A stretch of 64,000 nucleotides of DNA from Eubacteriales bacterium (GTDB lineage: Bacteria; Bacillota; Clostridia; Lachnospirales; Lachnospiraceae): the NCBI GenBank assembly GCA_030524175.1, contig JAUNHC010000026.1:1-64000 (forward strand), written 5' to 3'. The position numbers and the translations under genes are program-made. This document shows, in pieces, positions 43,825 to 54,300 of this stretch. Within the stretch, counting starts at the first letter, position 1. Every line of letters begins with the position of its first letter. Under the pieces are notes generated by a model, which made no database searches, was not told the origin of the DNA, and saw nothing but the letters and a program-made list of their open reading frames with translations.

Positions 43825-44166
43825 ATGAATCAGGAACAGGTAAAGGAAGCAGTTTTACGTTTGGCAGAGGAACTAAAAGATTTGTATAAGGATAAGCTAA
43901 AAGCGGTGATTTTGTATGGATCTGTAGCGAGAGGAACCGCTCAGGAAGAATCAGATATTGATATATTGGTGTTGGTGGATGCCACACAGGAGGAATTGCG
44001 GAACTATGCTGATGCATTAAGTGATATTTCAACAGATTTTGCTTTGGAGTTTTTGAAAGTGTTTTCTATTATTGATGTCAGTTTCCAAGAATTCTCAAAG
44101 TGGAAGGATGTATCCCCATTTTATAAAAATGTTACCAGAGATGGGGTGATGCTTTATGCAGCCTAG
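43825..44166 (+). CDS. mntA: MNT-type nucleotidyltransferase antitoxin
   Basis: A 113-aa minimal nucleotidyltransferase with GSVARG (residues 32-37) and the catalytic SDID acidic pair (Asp44, Asp46). In HEPN/MNT systems this enzyme transfers AMP to the HEPN toxin and silences it. ATG 43825 is chosen, six bases after AAAGGGGG plus spacer. The stop overlaps the HEPN gene by eleven bases. The pair is transcribed toward the converging conjugation operon. Confidence 0.85.
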   Translation: MNQEQVKEAVLRLAEELKDLYKDKLKAVILYGSVARGTAQEESDIDILVLVDATQEELRNYADALSDISTDFALEFLKVFSIIDVSFQEFSKWKDVSPFYKNVTRDGVMLYAA

Positions 44167-44560
44167 CAGCTGGGATTTATCCGTGTACCGGATACAACGG
44201 GCAGAAGAGGATTTAAGGGCAGCGCAGCTAAATCTGAAAAGCAGTCTTTATAAAGCGGCTGTAAACCGATCTTACTACTCCATATTTCATGCTATACGGT
44301 CCGTAAATGTACTGGATGACTTTGATGCATCTAAACATTCTTCTGTTATTGCCCATTTTAATCAATATCATGTCCACACTGGTGATTTTGAGAAGGGAAC
44401 ATACAAAATTATTGATTCAGCATACCGAATCCGGGAAAAATGCGATTATTCAGATTTTTTTGTAGTTTCAAGAGAAGAGGCGGAAGAACAGATTCGGAAA
44501 GCAGAAATTTTCCTGCAAGAAGTTAAGGGCTATTTGGAACAAAAAAATATTGGACAGTAA
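44156..44560 (+). CDS. hepT: HEPN-domain toxin
   Basis: A 134-aa helical protein with the HEPN RNase-like motif R-x6-H (Arg38 to His45 in NRSYYSIFHAIRS). The tyrosines beside it fit the AMP-acceptor segment of such toxins. Overlap with the MNT gene is typical of this toxin-antitoxin type. It likely stabilises the element or guards against phage. Confidence 0.83.
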   Translation: MQPSSWDLSVYRIQRAEEDLRAAQLNLKSSLYKAAVNRSYYSIFHAIRSVNVLDDFDASKHSSVIAHFNQYHVHTGDFEKGTYKIIDSAYRIREKCDYSDFFVVSREEAEEQIRKAEIFLQEVKGYLEQKNIGQ

Positions 44561-44569
44561 TCAAAATGA

Positions 44570-44616
44570 GGGACCAGTGGCATTCTGCACTAGCGGAAAG
44601 CTATTGGTCCCTTGTT
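44570..44616 (+). terminator. Hairpin after the HEPN gene
   Basis: GGGACCA at 44570 pairs with TGGTCCC at 44605-44611 around an internal loop, followed by TTGTTTG. The arms are long but the T-run is poor. It may serve both converging operons. Confidence 0.6.
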
Positions 44617-44623
44617 TGTTATG

Positions 44624-45076
44624 TTAGGGACTATCAGAGGATTTGGCTGAAGCAACGGAAGTAATTTCCTCAGCCCCTAAAAAGGCATGAAAGGCGTTTG
44701 AAACGTCCGTTAAATTTTCTTTGCTATCAGGTATACGGAAATATAGCCTGTAATGATGCCCTTGCAGGATCTTGACGTTTTTATCCAGTGTAAACCGGTA
44801 TTCCCTGCCGTCTTCTGTAAGCAGTAATACCTGCACCGTTTTTTTGAACATAGCGGGTTCCCGCTTTTTGCACTGCCCCTCTATAGTGAGGTAACGATGG
44901 AACCGGATCATCTGATATAAACTGATAAAGCGTATCAGACTGCAAAGGCCGATAAGCAGGCTCAACAGAAGGAATACATGGTCATGGGATGAAATACTGT
45001 ACACACACCCAAGTAGTACACAAAAAAAGCCGATTGCACAGACGGCAACCAGCTTCATAAATAATGGTTTTGGCAT
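44624..45076 (-). CDS. Small membrane protein of the conjugation operon
   Basis: A 150-aa protein with two N-terminal membrane helices (about 8-28 and 33-53) and a soluble C-terminal part of beta type (VQVLLLTEDGREYRFTLD). It is the last gene of the conjugation operon. Not a recognised family. Confidence 0.6.
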   Translation of the reverse strand: MPKPLFMKLVAVCAIGFFCVLLGCVYSISSHDHVFLLLSLLIGLCSLIRFISLYQMIRFHRYLTIEGQCKKREPAMFKKTVQVLLLTEDGREYRFTLDKNVKILQGHHYRLYFRIPDSKENLTDVSNAFHAFLGAEEITSVASAKSSDSP

Positions 45077-45088
45077 AGAAGCTCCTTT

Positions 45089-45772
45089 CTAAAATTTATT
45101 AAACAAAATTTGTTTTTGAAGATACAGGTTTCCGATAGCCTGCAGCACAGGAAACTGGGTTTTGTGGATCTGGACCTGTTCTGCCAGTGTATCGCAGGTT
45201 TCCTCTGTGTTGTCGTAATACTTCTGCAAGGCTATACGGGGAGGAAGCTGGGACTGACAGTCTACATATTCCAGCAGCTCAGCGACAGAAAGTGAGAGTT
45301 CATGGGAAAGCCGCAGTATTAATGCCTCCAGTTTAGTATTCTCTGGTTTTTTCAGCCGCTTCTTAAACCCGGATAAAGGGAGTGTCCCGTTCGTATAAAG
45401 CTGAATACAGGTAAACAACCGGAGAAACAAGGAATCCTTTACGGGTTCAAGGTAAAGACCGCCCAACAGACGATACAGCGCATCCACGCCAGTCAGACCG
45501 GCACCTTTAGTAATCAGTTCCCGCATCAGAAGACGGCGCAGGAAGTATTCAAAAGAGCCGGCGGATTGGATTCCTTTCGCTTCAAGTCCCTCCTGATAAA
45601 AATGCTTCAGCTCTTCCAAATTTAAAATCTGAAAAGCAAGAGAAGACCATAAGATCAATTCCTCCGGAACCAGACCATATTCCTGTTTTCCTATTAGAAC
45701 CATTGGGTAACTGGTGCGGTCCTCTCTTTTTTTGAGGATAAGATGTCCAACGGCAGTATAAAGTGTCAGCAT
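45089..45772 (-). CDS. Conserved hypothetical ICE protein (227 aa)
   Basis: A 227-aa helical protein (VPEELILWSSLAFQILNLEELK, FLRRLLMRELITKGAG) of a type common in clostridial ICEs downstream of sigma-like genes. The start at ATG 45772 is favoured by CAGGAG nine bases upstream. Function unknown. Confidence 0.6.
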   Translation of the reverse strand: MLTLYTAVGHLILKKREDRTSYPMVLIGKQEYGLVPEELILWSSLAFQILNLEELKHFYQEGLEAKGIQSAGSFEYFLRRLLMRELITKGAGLTGVDALYRLLGGLYLEPVKDSLFLRLFTCIQLYTNGTLPLSGFKKRLKKPENTKLEALILRLSHELSLSVAELLEYVDCQSQLPPRIALQKYYDNTEETCDTLAEQVQIHKTQFPVLQAIGNLYLQKQILFNKF

Positions 45773-45788
45773 ATAATATCTCCTGTCC

Positions 45789-46367
45789 CTATGATAATAA
45801 GTCATATAGTTTCTGTTCTGCCCGCAGCTTTTTAGCTGCATGGCTCATCCATGCACGGATGGAATTAGAGCTTGCCCCAAAATGACTGGAGAGCTCTGCA
45901 CTACTGAATCCTTGAACTTTCCAGATCAGACAGCTAATCCCTTTCTGTACGACCCCACTGCACTGCTGTTGCCGTTCTTTCAAATAATCCATTGTTTCAG
46001 AAGCACAAAGCAACTGGTAGGCGGTATCCTCTTCAAGATTGGCAGCGAGAAAGTCTTTCATGGTGCTGTCTTCAGATATCGGTTCATCCAAAGACCGGTG
46101 ATGCTGTTGGTTTGCAGTACGGCAGTAATCTGTCAGTGCATTCCGGATGCTGCTAATGGCATAAGGTGCAAAGGGACGGTCCTTATCGTAAGAAAGTGCC
46201 GCCTTACATAGTGCCAGGCACCCGGTTTGGTAAAGATCCCCCCATTCCATATCAGGGTTAGAATGATTGAAGCTGATATATTTGGTAATTACTTTGCCAA
46301 CCAGTTCCATATGTTTTTCTACTAGTTTTTGCTGCGCCAGAGTCAGGCGACTTTCTTCCTTTACCAT
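45789..46367 (-). CDS. Sigma-70-family factor
   Basis: A 192-aa protein with a region-2 core (VITKYISFNHSNPDMEWGDL, YQTGCLALCKAALSYDKD, FAPYAISSIRNALTDYCR) and a region-4-like end (GFSSAELSSHFGASSNSIRAW). It may drive other promoters of the element. It is the third sigma-like protein in the window. Confidence 0.78.
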   Translation of the reverse strand: MVKEESRLTLAQQKLVEKHMELVGKVITKYISFNHSNPDMEWGDLYQTGCLALCKAALSYDKDRPFAPYAISSIRNALTDYCRTANQQHHRSLDEPISEDSTMKDFLAANLEEDTAYQLLCASETMDYLKERQQQCSGVVQKGISCLIWKVQGFSSAELSSHFGASSNSIRAWMSHAAKKLRAEQKLYDLLS

Positions 46368-46382
46368 ACGTTCACCACCCTT

Positions 46383-46796
46383 TTACGCTGCACAGCTTCG
46401 CCGTTTGTTATTTTCAATTACCTTCCGGGATTCCAGAATTACCTGTTCACATAAGTAGTCACTGAAAAGGGCAATGTGTGCTTGTCTCAAAGGAATCCCT
46501 AGTTTATCAGCTATCCAGCGGTAAGCCTGATCTCTGGTGAAGATTCCGCTTCTCCAAATCTGATCAAAGACCTGATGAGCCAATATCCGCTTTTTTCGGA
46601 GTGGTCCATCGGCAAGTGTTCCCATAGGGATCTTACTGCCCGGGAAGACATTGACATAAGCATCACAGGCAGGATAATGGCTGCAGGCGTAGACATAACC
46701 TTTCCGGTTTGGGTCATGATATATTTCGGAAGCAGGCCTAAGTACGGCGGGGCGTCCACAGTAGCTGCATTTTAGTTGTTGTTTTTTTTGCTTCAT
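46383..46796 (-). CDS. DUF3268-like zinc-finger protein
   Basis: A 137-aa protein with an N-terminal zinc-binding module (CSYCGRPAVLR then ACSHYPACDAYVNV) and a helical C-terminal part. The pattern is that of DUF3268 family proteins on mobile elements. Start ATG 46796 follows GAGGTG. DNA or RNA binding is likely but untested. Confidence 0.7.
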   Translation of the reverse strand: MKQKKQQLKCSYCGRPAVLRPASEIYHDPNRKGYVYACSHYPACDAYVNVFPGSKIPMGTLADGPLRKKRILAHQVFDQIWRSGIFTRDQAYRWIADKLGIPLRQAHIALFSDYLCEQVILESRKVIENNKRRSCAA

Positions 46797-46925
46797 ATAT
46801 AAGGTCACCTCTTTTTTAAAATGTACGGTAGTTGTACTTATATTGTAAAAAAGCAGGTGATGAATTGGTATAGGTCAAGAACCAAAGCTGTTTCGGATTT
46901 TACGCAGAATGGTGACAATCACCAT

Positions 46926-47189
46926 TTATTCGTAAAACAGCGCACGTATCAAAGGAAAATAGCCCTGATCTACAAAACGGTTATAATTTACCGGCGTGAA
47001 GATAAAATGGGCTAAAAAGCAGCGAGCCAGAAAAATCGCCACCAATACTGTGCATATCTTATGGAGCAGGTTTATCCGGGGTTTTTCTTTTTTTAGAACT
47101 CCAAAGCTGTACAAAAGCAGAAAGATAACCGGTATAAAAATTAGATTTTGGAATCCCGTATCAATCCATTGAATAATAGTCGTAAGCAT
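46926..47189 (-). CDS. Small membrane protein (87 aa)
   Basis: Two hydrophobic helices (about 12-30 and 44-62) with a basic loop between. AAGGAGG seven bases before ATG 47189 supports the start. It lies in the conjugation operon and could be an accessory channel subunit. Confidence 0.6.
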   Translation of the reverse strand: MLTTIIQWIDTGFQNLIFIPVIFLLLYSFGVLKKEKPRINLLHKICTVLVAIFLARCFLAHFIFTPVNYNRFVDQGYFPLIRALFYE

Positions 47190-47245
47190 AATGGCACCTC
47201 CTTGCCTTTTTATATGGATACGCAAAAACAGGGGAAAGCGCAAAA

Positions 47246-47599
47246 CTACCAGTCGTAACATTGCTCGGTCAGTTTATTACGCAGGAACTTTACCGGACAT
47301 TGATTCGCTGGAATTTCCTGTTTTCTTAGATAGTTTTCATATAAGGAACAAAATTGGGTGCTTGACAGGGAAAGCAGGCATTCTTCCGGATCGGGATGGG
47401 CGGAAAAAAGAATTGCTGCATCTGTGGCCGGGATTATAACCGGGACACCCGCCTCATCTAATATGAAAAGGAAATCCGGACATTCACATGCTGGTGTATA
47501 TTTACAGTTTTTGCAGAATACATAGCAGCATATATGCCAGTTGCTGCCGCAAAGGGAGAAAAACTGGCCAATCAGTTTTGGGTCTGAGTATAAAATCAT
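47246..47599 (-). CDS. Cysteine-rich conserved ICE protein (117 aa)
   Basis: A 117-aa protein with a Cys-rich N-terminal half (FFSLCGSNWHICCYVFCKNC, then CECPDFLFI), probably metal binding. Start ATG 47599 after AGGTGG. Homologous-looking proteins are widespread in clostridial conjugative elements, always near the adhesin and VirB4 genes. Function unknown. Confidence 0.6.
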   Translation of the reverse strand: MILYSDPKLIGQFFSLCGSNWHICCYVFCKNCKYTPACECPDFLFILDEAGVPVIIPATDAAILFSAHPDPEECLLSLSSTQFCSLYENYLRKQEIPANQCPVKFLRNKLTEQCYDW

Positions 47600-47615
47600 A
47601 AATTCACCACCTAAG

Positions 47616-47640
47616 ATGGCCCGGACATATGCCGGGCCAT
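47616..47640 (-). terminator. Hairpin after the adhesin gene
   Basis: ATGGCCCGG and CCGGGCCAT form a perfect nine-base-pair stem just downstream of the adhesin stop. No T-run is present, so it may act as an mRNA-stabilising or processing site. Confidence 0.5.
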
Positions 47641-47647
47641 ACATACA

Positions 47648-50600
47648 TTATTTGTCTTGATTCTTTTTGCGGTTGTAGATCAGATAACCACAGGTGCTGA
47701 TAAGAAGGATTCCAGATACAATCGCAATGACCACATAAATTGTGGTATTGGTGTCGTCACCTGTCTTTACCGGGTTAGATACCGTTGGTGTTTCGCTTGG
47801 AGTTTTCTCTTTTGGGAGTTCTGTAAGCTTCACCGTCTGTCCCTGATCTGTAATATCTTCGTGGGAAGCCAGTTCCATTTCAGCATCACCGGCAACAAAG
47901 TATAGTTTTTCAAATACAACAATATCATGTCCGGCTAAGGTGCTTCCATCAAAATTAAAGGTAAGTTCTATACTGCCTTCAGATTTATCTGGTTTAAATT
48001 CTGCCTCCGCAGTTACCTGTTTGCCACCAATCAATAGCTCTTTTTGGGTTTCTTTGTCCATCAGAACGCCTTTGATACGATAGGTATGTTTACCATCTGC
48101 AATAAGATTCTTGTAAGTGACAGTATCCACAATCGTAACCTTTTTATCTGCCAGCGCTTCCTGATCGCCATCTTTCCCGTCTTTGGCTTTCGTGCCTATG
48201 GTTGGGAAAAACACAGACTGTGCCTGATCCTCAATATCTGCATGGACAGCCACTTCTTTTTGATCTGCACGAAGCGATTCAAATGCAACCACAGTTTTAC
48301 CTTCTAACAAACTTCCGTCAAAAGTAAAGGCAAGTTCTATGCTGCCGGCGGCTTCTTTAGGTGTGAATTCTGTCTCAGCTGTCACAGCCTTACCATCCAC
48401 CTCCAGTGCTTTTTCCGTCTCCTTGTCCATCAGGGTGCCGGTTAAGTGGTATGTTCTTCCATCTGCAATCAGATTCTTATATTCCACCACATCAACAATC
48501 GTTACTTCCTTATCGGGGGCGGCATGCTGGGTACCGGTTTTTTGATCAGCAGCAGTCGTAGAAAGTTCAGGGAAAAATATGGTCTGCCCGATATCCTCCA
48601 AATCTGCGTGGGCTGCCACTTCCTTATCTTTATGGGTTACAGACTCAAATACGACTATTGTTCTGCCCTGCAGTGCAGAGCCATCGAATGTGAAGGAAAT
48701 GTCTATGGTTCCGGACGCTTCTTTTGGAGTAAATTTCACTGTTGATGTAACCGGCTTACCATCTACATCCAAAGGCTTTCCCGTTTCCTTATCCATTAAT
48801 GTGCCAGCAATTTTGAAAGTTTCTCCGGGGACAAGATTTTTGTAGGTCACGGTATCTATCAGTTCTACTTTTTTATCTGCACAGGAGATACTGCTGTCTG
48901 TGTCCGAGTCTTTTGCGGATGTCCGGATTTCCGGAAAATATATGGTCTGGTCTTCATCCATAATATCTGCGTGAACTGCGAGTTTTAAGTCATCCTGATA
49001 TAGGTCCTCAAATACTACGACTGTTTTACCCGCCAGTGAAGTTGCATTAAACGTAAATTTCACTTTAGCGGATCCAGTGGACTTTTTTGCCTTAAAAGTT
49101 ATTTCAGCAGTAACTGGCTTGTCGTTTACAAGGACCGGTTTGCCCGTTTCCCTATCCATAAGTGTTCCAACCAATTTATATTCCGTCCCTTTTTTGAGGC
49201 CTTCATATTCTACGGTATCTACCAGTGTAATGGATTCTTCGGGTTTTGCCATATGGGAGCCGCTCTCTTCATCAAGGGCTGTGGTAGCAATTGTAATCTG
49301 ATCATTGGTAAGAGTACCAAGGTCAATGACCACGGAGTCCTTATAAACAGCAGCTTCAAATTTCAGTAAATTCATTCCTTCATTTGCTTTACACTTTTGT
49401 TCCTCGATTATGTAAGTATCATAAATCAAAGCACCTTTGGAATCATCTGCCTTGGATGTGCCGAACCAGATTCCATCCTCAGAAGTCTCACCTCGGTTCG
49501 TATTTGATGTATGCTTATTCCATTTAGAAGCTGTACTGGCGTAACCATTTTTGTCCGTAACGATGACATGGCTTTCTTTTGTTGTTTTTGACGTTATGGA
49601 AAAAGGTACGTTGGACAAGCGGTTCAAATCACCGTCCGACACCTTGACAAATTCTAAATCTCCCCGGATTACTTGGTTGGAAATAGAAGAATCCTCTGCT
49701 GTTAATTCTACAATTTTTCCATCTTCCGTAATATCAAATGCATGAGAAATAATGCCCTGATTCAGATAGCCTTCCGGCGCTTTGATTTCATCTACGCGGT
49801 AATGACCAAATGGCAGAGCATCCTTAGCAGTTGCTGCAATTCCAGAGTCATCCGTTGTAAGAGTCATAACAACCTGATCTTTGGTATAGCTTTTGCCATC
49901 AACCAGAACGGGATTATTGTTTAACGTAGTAATGCTGAATTCTGCGCCTTTCAGTGTTGCACCACCTTGGGCCTGTGCCTCCGTTGTTTCGATATCCCGC
50001 TTCTGAATTTTTACACCGCCTCTATAAATTTGTTCCTCCACTTCGGAAGCGTTGTACACCGATATAGTTTCCTGATCACCATTTCCAGAAATTTTTTGTA
50101 CAGTCACACCTTCCGATGCAAAGTATCCAGTGGGAGCCTTGGTTTCCTGAATGGTTACGGTACCCAGTGGCAGGGTTGGCGTCTTTTTGTCGCTTGCATA
50201 GAAAAAGTCATCACCAGATACCAGATACGCCTTTGAAAAATGGATCTTTCCAGAAGCATCCGTGCGGAAAACCCAAGTGCGAAGCGGTGTTTCACCGGCA
50301 GCGGCGGGATCCGTATCCAATTGGCTTGCATAAAATTTCATGGTAAATTCAGCATGTTCCAAAGATGCTGCACCTTGTGGCGTATTGCCCTTAGTTTCAG
50401 AGTCCAGTTTCTGCAGCACAAGATCTATCGGATTATTTCGTGGCACTTCTGTTACTTCCAGTGTAGTACCGGTTTCACTTTTGACGAACACGTCAAAGCT
50501 GTTCACATCTACAATAAAACCCGGGCTTGCCTTTAACTCCCGGACGGTATAGGTGATGTCTGCTTCCAGTTCTTTGGATTTTGCATAGCCATTTTTATCA

Positions 50601-51307
50601 GTTGTCAGTGTTTCCAGTAACTGTTCCCCCTTATAAATGCCATATTGTGCTCCTTTTAGGCTATAGTTCCCATTTCCGTCTGTAACAGAAGCATTGGCGG
50701 AAGACTTTCTGAGTTCAATCCAGCCATAGGGTTTTTGGTACCAGCTTCCTGCAATGGTCTGATCTCCATTTCCGGGAATGATGAACGCACGAAAATTTTC
50801 GGGAGGGGCAGGCAGTGCATTGATGGCATTCGTGACTTCCAGTGCTTTGTCAATATAGTTCTGGGGAGCACCATAAAAAGCACCGCTGTCGGCAGTATAA
50901 CCGGCATAAATATAGGCCACTACCAAATGCCCGATGACATAGGCATCATCCTCCGCCCAACCGCCAAGGTACGGGGATTGTATGCTTTTTTCATACCCAT
51001 ATCCGCCGGGCAGATAATAGAGTGCTTTTCTTACAGGAGAATCTTTTGCCAATAAGTCATAGTCATAGGTCCCGGCGGAAGGAGTGGTTTTTAAGGGTTC
51101 TACGCAATACGCGCGGTTTTCACCATCGAACGTCATCCGCGTCGTAAAATAGTCCCCGTATGGAATGGTCTCACCAGAGTTAAAGGTGAGTGTTCCATCG
51201 GCGGCAAATACCGCCGTACCATTTACAAGAATGGAACTGAGGGTAATGAGGGCTGCCAGAAAAAAGGAAATCAGCCGCTTTTTATAAGGTTTCACTTGTT
51301 TCATCAT
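47648..51307 (-). CDS. VaFE-repeat surface adhesin with thioester domain and sortase signal
   Basis: A 1219-aa secreted protein. The signal peptide covers about residues 1-35. A thioester-type domain with Cys68 in YCVEP follows (about 40-215), which in relatives forms a covalent bond to host or partner-cell surfaces. SpaA/Cna-B-like modules span about 215-690 and four VaFE repeats of about 120 residues span about 690-1160. The C terminus has a sorting signal, NPVKTGD at 1178, then a membrane helix and a basic tail. GGAGG before ATG 51307 sets the start. It probably promotes mating-pair contact and is likely anchored by the class B sortase at 577-1371. Confidence 0.88.
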   Translation of the reverse strand: MMKQVKPYKKRLISFFLAALITLSSILVNGTAVFAADGTLTFNSGETIPYGDYFTTRMTFDGENRAYCVEPLKTTPSAGTYDYDLLAKDSPVRKALYYLPGGYGYEKSIQSPYLGGWAEDDAYVIGHLVVAYIYAGYTADSGAFYGAPQNYIDKALEVTNAINALPAPPENFRAFIIPGNGDQTIAGSWYQKPYGWIELRKSSANASVTDGNGNYSLKGAQYGIYKGEQLLETLTTDKNGYAKSKELEADITYTVRELKASPGFIVDVNSFDVFVKSETGTTLEVTEVPRNNPIDLVLQKLDSETKGNTPQGAASLEHAEFTMKFYASQLDTDPAAAGETPLRTWVFRTDASGKIHFSKAYLVSGDDFFYASDKKTPTLPLGTVTIQETKAPTGYFASEGVTVQKISGNGDQETISVYNASEVEEQIYRGGVKIQKRDIETTEAQAQGGATLKGAEFSITTLNNNPVLVDGKSYTKDQVVMTLTTDDSGIAATAKDALPFGHYRVDEIKAPEGYLNQGIISHAFDITEDGKIVELTAEDSSISNQVIRGDLEFVKVSDGDLNRLSNVPFSITSKTTKESHVIVTDKNGYASTASKWNKHTSNTNRGETSEDGIWFGTSKADDSKGALIYDTYIIEEQKCKANEGMNLLKFEAAVYKDSVVIDLGTLTNDQITIATTALDEESGSHMAKPEESITLVDTVEYEGLKKGTEYKLVGTLMDRETGKPVLVNDKPVTAEITFKAKKSTGSAKVKFTFNATSLAGKTVVVFEDLYQDDLKLAVHADIMDEDQTIYFPEIRTSAKDSDTDSSISCADKKVELIDTVTYKNLVPGETFKIAGTLMDKETGKPLDVDGKPVTSTVKFTPKEASGTIDISFTFDGSALQGRTIVVFESVTHKDKEVAAHADLEDIGQTIFFPELSTTAADQKTGTQHAAPDKEVTIVDVVEYKNLIADGRTYHLTGTLMDKETEKALEVDGKAVTAETEFTPKEAAGSIELAFTFDGSLLEGKTVVAFESLRADQKEVAVHADIEDQAQSVFFPTIGTKAKDGKDGDQEALADKKVTIVDTVTYKNLIADGKHTYRIKGVLMDKETQKELLIGGKQVTAEAEFKPDKSEGSIELTFNFDGSTLAGHDIVVFEKLYFVAGDAEMELASHEDITDQGQTVKLTELPKEKTPSETPTVSNPVKTGDDTNTTIYVVIAIVSGILLISTCGYLIYNRKKNQDK
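47830..49300 (-). repeat. Four tandem VaFE repeats
   Basis: Repeat units start near 49293, 48940, 48568 and 48213, with a period of about 360 bases (120 residues). Each has the pattern VTYKNL or VEYxxL, GTLMDKET and HADI/HEDI. The repeats are similar enough to recombine, so unit number may vary between strains. Confidence 0.8.
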
Positions 51308-51355
51308 AATTTTCCTCCTACTTGAATTTTGGTTTTGTGCAATTTTCTGCACAGG

Positions 51356-54300
51356 TTACACGGCAAGCTTCTTTTTCCGCTCTACAATTTCCAGCAATTC
51401 CTGGCGGTCAGTCGTAATCAGCTCTTTTTCGAGGGCTGAGGCTTTAAATTCAACCGTGATGTTGTTGTTATTCGTGGAAATCAAGCCGTTGCCACGCTGG
51501 AAATGGGTAATATTCATCACCTCCGTTTCGCTTAGATGCAGGATGGACTGTACCCGCTGTGCCTCTTCATCTTCCAGATTGAGGATGATTTTTGTTTTTG
51601 AGTTATTAATGATCCCTTTCCCATACTTGCCGTCCTCAAGAGAAAAAAAGTCATTGATATCCTGTGTCGCAAATACTGCTGAGCCACCATACCCTCTGAT
51701 AATCTTGGCAATCTCTAAAACGAACTCTGCAGCCAGCCGGTTGCTGGAAGAACCGATGAGCTGCCATACCTCGTCCACATAGATGGCTTTTTCCTGTGTC
51801 CGATTTTCTTTGGCTTTATCCCACACGTAATCAAGTGCCACGAACATACCTACCGTCAGGAGGTCGCTCGAACCGGTCAATTCCGAAATATCAAGGACCG
51901 TGTATTTATTAGACAAATCCACATTAGTCTGCTGATTGAAGGAAGCAGCAGAACCATGAACCAGGCGGTTTAGGATATGGGCAAGGCGTTTGGTGTCCTC
52001 ACTTTTAATCAGGATGTTATACACATCCTCTAAAATCGGCATCTCTCTATATTGCTCCGGTCTTTGTGGATCAATTAAAGACTCATTTTTATGAGTAATT
52101 CCTTTTTCGGCATAGGTGCGGATTAAAACTTCATCCAGCAGCTGTTTTTCCTCATGTGATATGTCAGGTATCAGTAAAGAGAAAAAAATATGCAGCTTCT
52201 GGATTTTTGTAGCCAAGGCCGATGCATCCATAGTGGGACCATCCAACAGTTCATTTACGGAATTATCCGTTTTGCGGATCTCCATGATATTGATGCAGTG
52301 CGGGCTGGCAGGGGATATCTGGATAAATTCACCCCCGATGTTTTTACAGGCACGGTAAAATTCATGCCCTTTCAGAGGGGCAATAATAAATACCTGAATG
52401 TTCTTGCGGCGCATCCGAAGTGCCATTGTCTGCAATGTAAAAGTCTTGCCTGCCCCAGAACATCCGCAGATACAGATATTTGCATTCTTGTACTGGCGGC
52501 TGTCGAAGATATCTGTAATTACGAGGGAATTATTATATTTATTCACCCCTAACAAAATACCGTTGTCATCACAGACGGAATAGGATACGAATGGATAACA
52601 GCTGGCAGCACCGCTTGTGAGGACATTTCGTTTAGAAAGTTCAAAGAGCTTCTTGTCCAGGGATGCCAGAGGAAGGGTGGATAAAAAACCACGTTCCTGT
52701 AAAAAAACGCAGGAATGAAGATTCATATCCTGCGAAATCAATAACTTTTTCATTTCCTGAAGGCGCCATTCCAGTTCTTCACGGGAACTGGCTGTGATTG
52801 TAATTAACAGGTTGAGATAGTAAAAATCCTCATTGTTAGCCAGTCCCTGTTTCAGGTAATATCCGGCCCGGATAGCAGAGTCAAGGTCATCGAAGTCAGA
52901 GTTGGTGTCCGATGCATCCTTGAGTTTGGAGCGGTTGATGCGAATCTGCTGACCGAGCCGCTGTTGAATCTTATCCTTTGGCTGACGCTGCAGATAAATA
53001 TCTATATCAATTCCTTCGCCTGCATTTACAAGTAAAGAAAGCCATCCTGCTACGACCTTACTCTTATAGCCATTGGACGGAACGAGCAGGTATGAGTGAT
53101 AAAGTCCATTTATCTTGACGTAGCTGGAGTGTGAAAAATCCACTTCCTCCGGAGCAATAAAGGAAGCCGGCGGTATATGGTCTAACTCATCCAGACGACC
53201 TTGTTCTACATAGCCAGCCAGAACTTGATTAATCCGATCCGGCAGCGGTACATCCACGCAGCTGTTTCGATTTAATAGTGCATAAAGCACATCCGTTGCG
53301 AATGCATTTTCATTTTCGTGTTCTATCACCTCATTTCCACATTGGTACAGATAGGTTTTTGTAGTCTGAGCTGCAGTCTCCAGCTCTGCAATGATTTCTT
53401 TCTCCTCTGTTTTACGGTTGGCATTAAAAGGCTCGTATTCAAACACCAAAAAGAATCGGCGGGATACGGCTTCTTTAGAGCCAAGAGTTTTAACAAAGGA
53501 GATATAATCCCTCTGCAATGCTTTACAATTTTCATTGACCTCTTCCTCCAGTTCCTTTTCAGACTGCGCAATATGACGGTTAATATCTGCCTTTTTGGAG
53601 ATCATTTTAATCTGGAGTTTCACAGGACTGATTTTTAAATAGGACATAAAGCTATAGATAATGCCCCGTTGTTCTCTGGCGCTGCGAAGCAAAAAATTGA
53701 TAGGCTCAATCTCCAGAATTTTAACGTAACGATGATCTTTCGTAAAAATAATGCCATGTTCAATCCGCTCCACGGGTAGATAGTCCTCCAGTATAAGTTT
53801 TCTGCGCTTTTTTCTGGATTTGGAAGAGTCCTTTTTAGTAGATTTCTTCTCAGGCTTAGGGCTTGCAGATGAGGAAGTCCTTTTGCTATCCGCCCGGCGT
53901 GCCTTTTTTGCTTCTAGTTTATCCGCTCTTTTCTTCAGCTTCTCCTGAGAACGATGTTGCTTTTTCTCAAGCTTCAGATTATAGATATCATCCTTTGCCT
54001 GCCGCCGTATGCCTTTCTTCGTGGAAAGGTCATGTTCCCGGATTTTCTTTTTTTTTAGAAAGTCTGGTTCCGGCTTGGGAGGTGGGTCTTTCTTCTCCCG
54101 TAGCGGTTTGCTTTTATGCTCTTTATTGCGTGGAGAACCATGTTTTTTAGCGGGTGCCGGGAAAAAATCACTCCGGTATATTTTGCGCCGGCTGAATAGG
54201 AATCGAATGGCATTTAGCAAAAAAGCACTTAAACTTTCTCCGGCAATCCCGATTAAGGCCAGCAGACCACAGGGTAATCCTGTAAAGCAGTAAATGATGA

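Noticed and set aside
47830-49300. Tandem repeats considered as a CRISPR-like or satellite array
   Set aside because: The repeats are in frame, about 360 bp long and encode VaFE domains, so they are protein repeats.
48044-50552. Many plus-strand reading frames opposite the adhesin gene
   Set aside because: They are shadows of the repetitive minus-strand gene, with no ribosome sites and no domain signatures.
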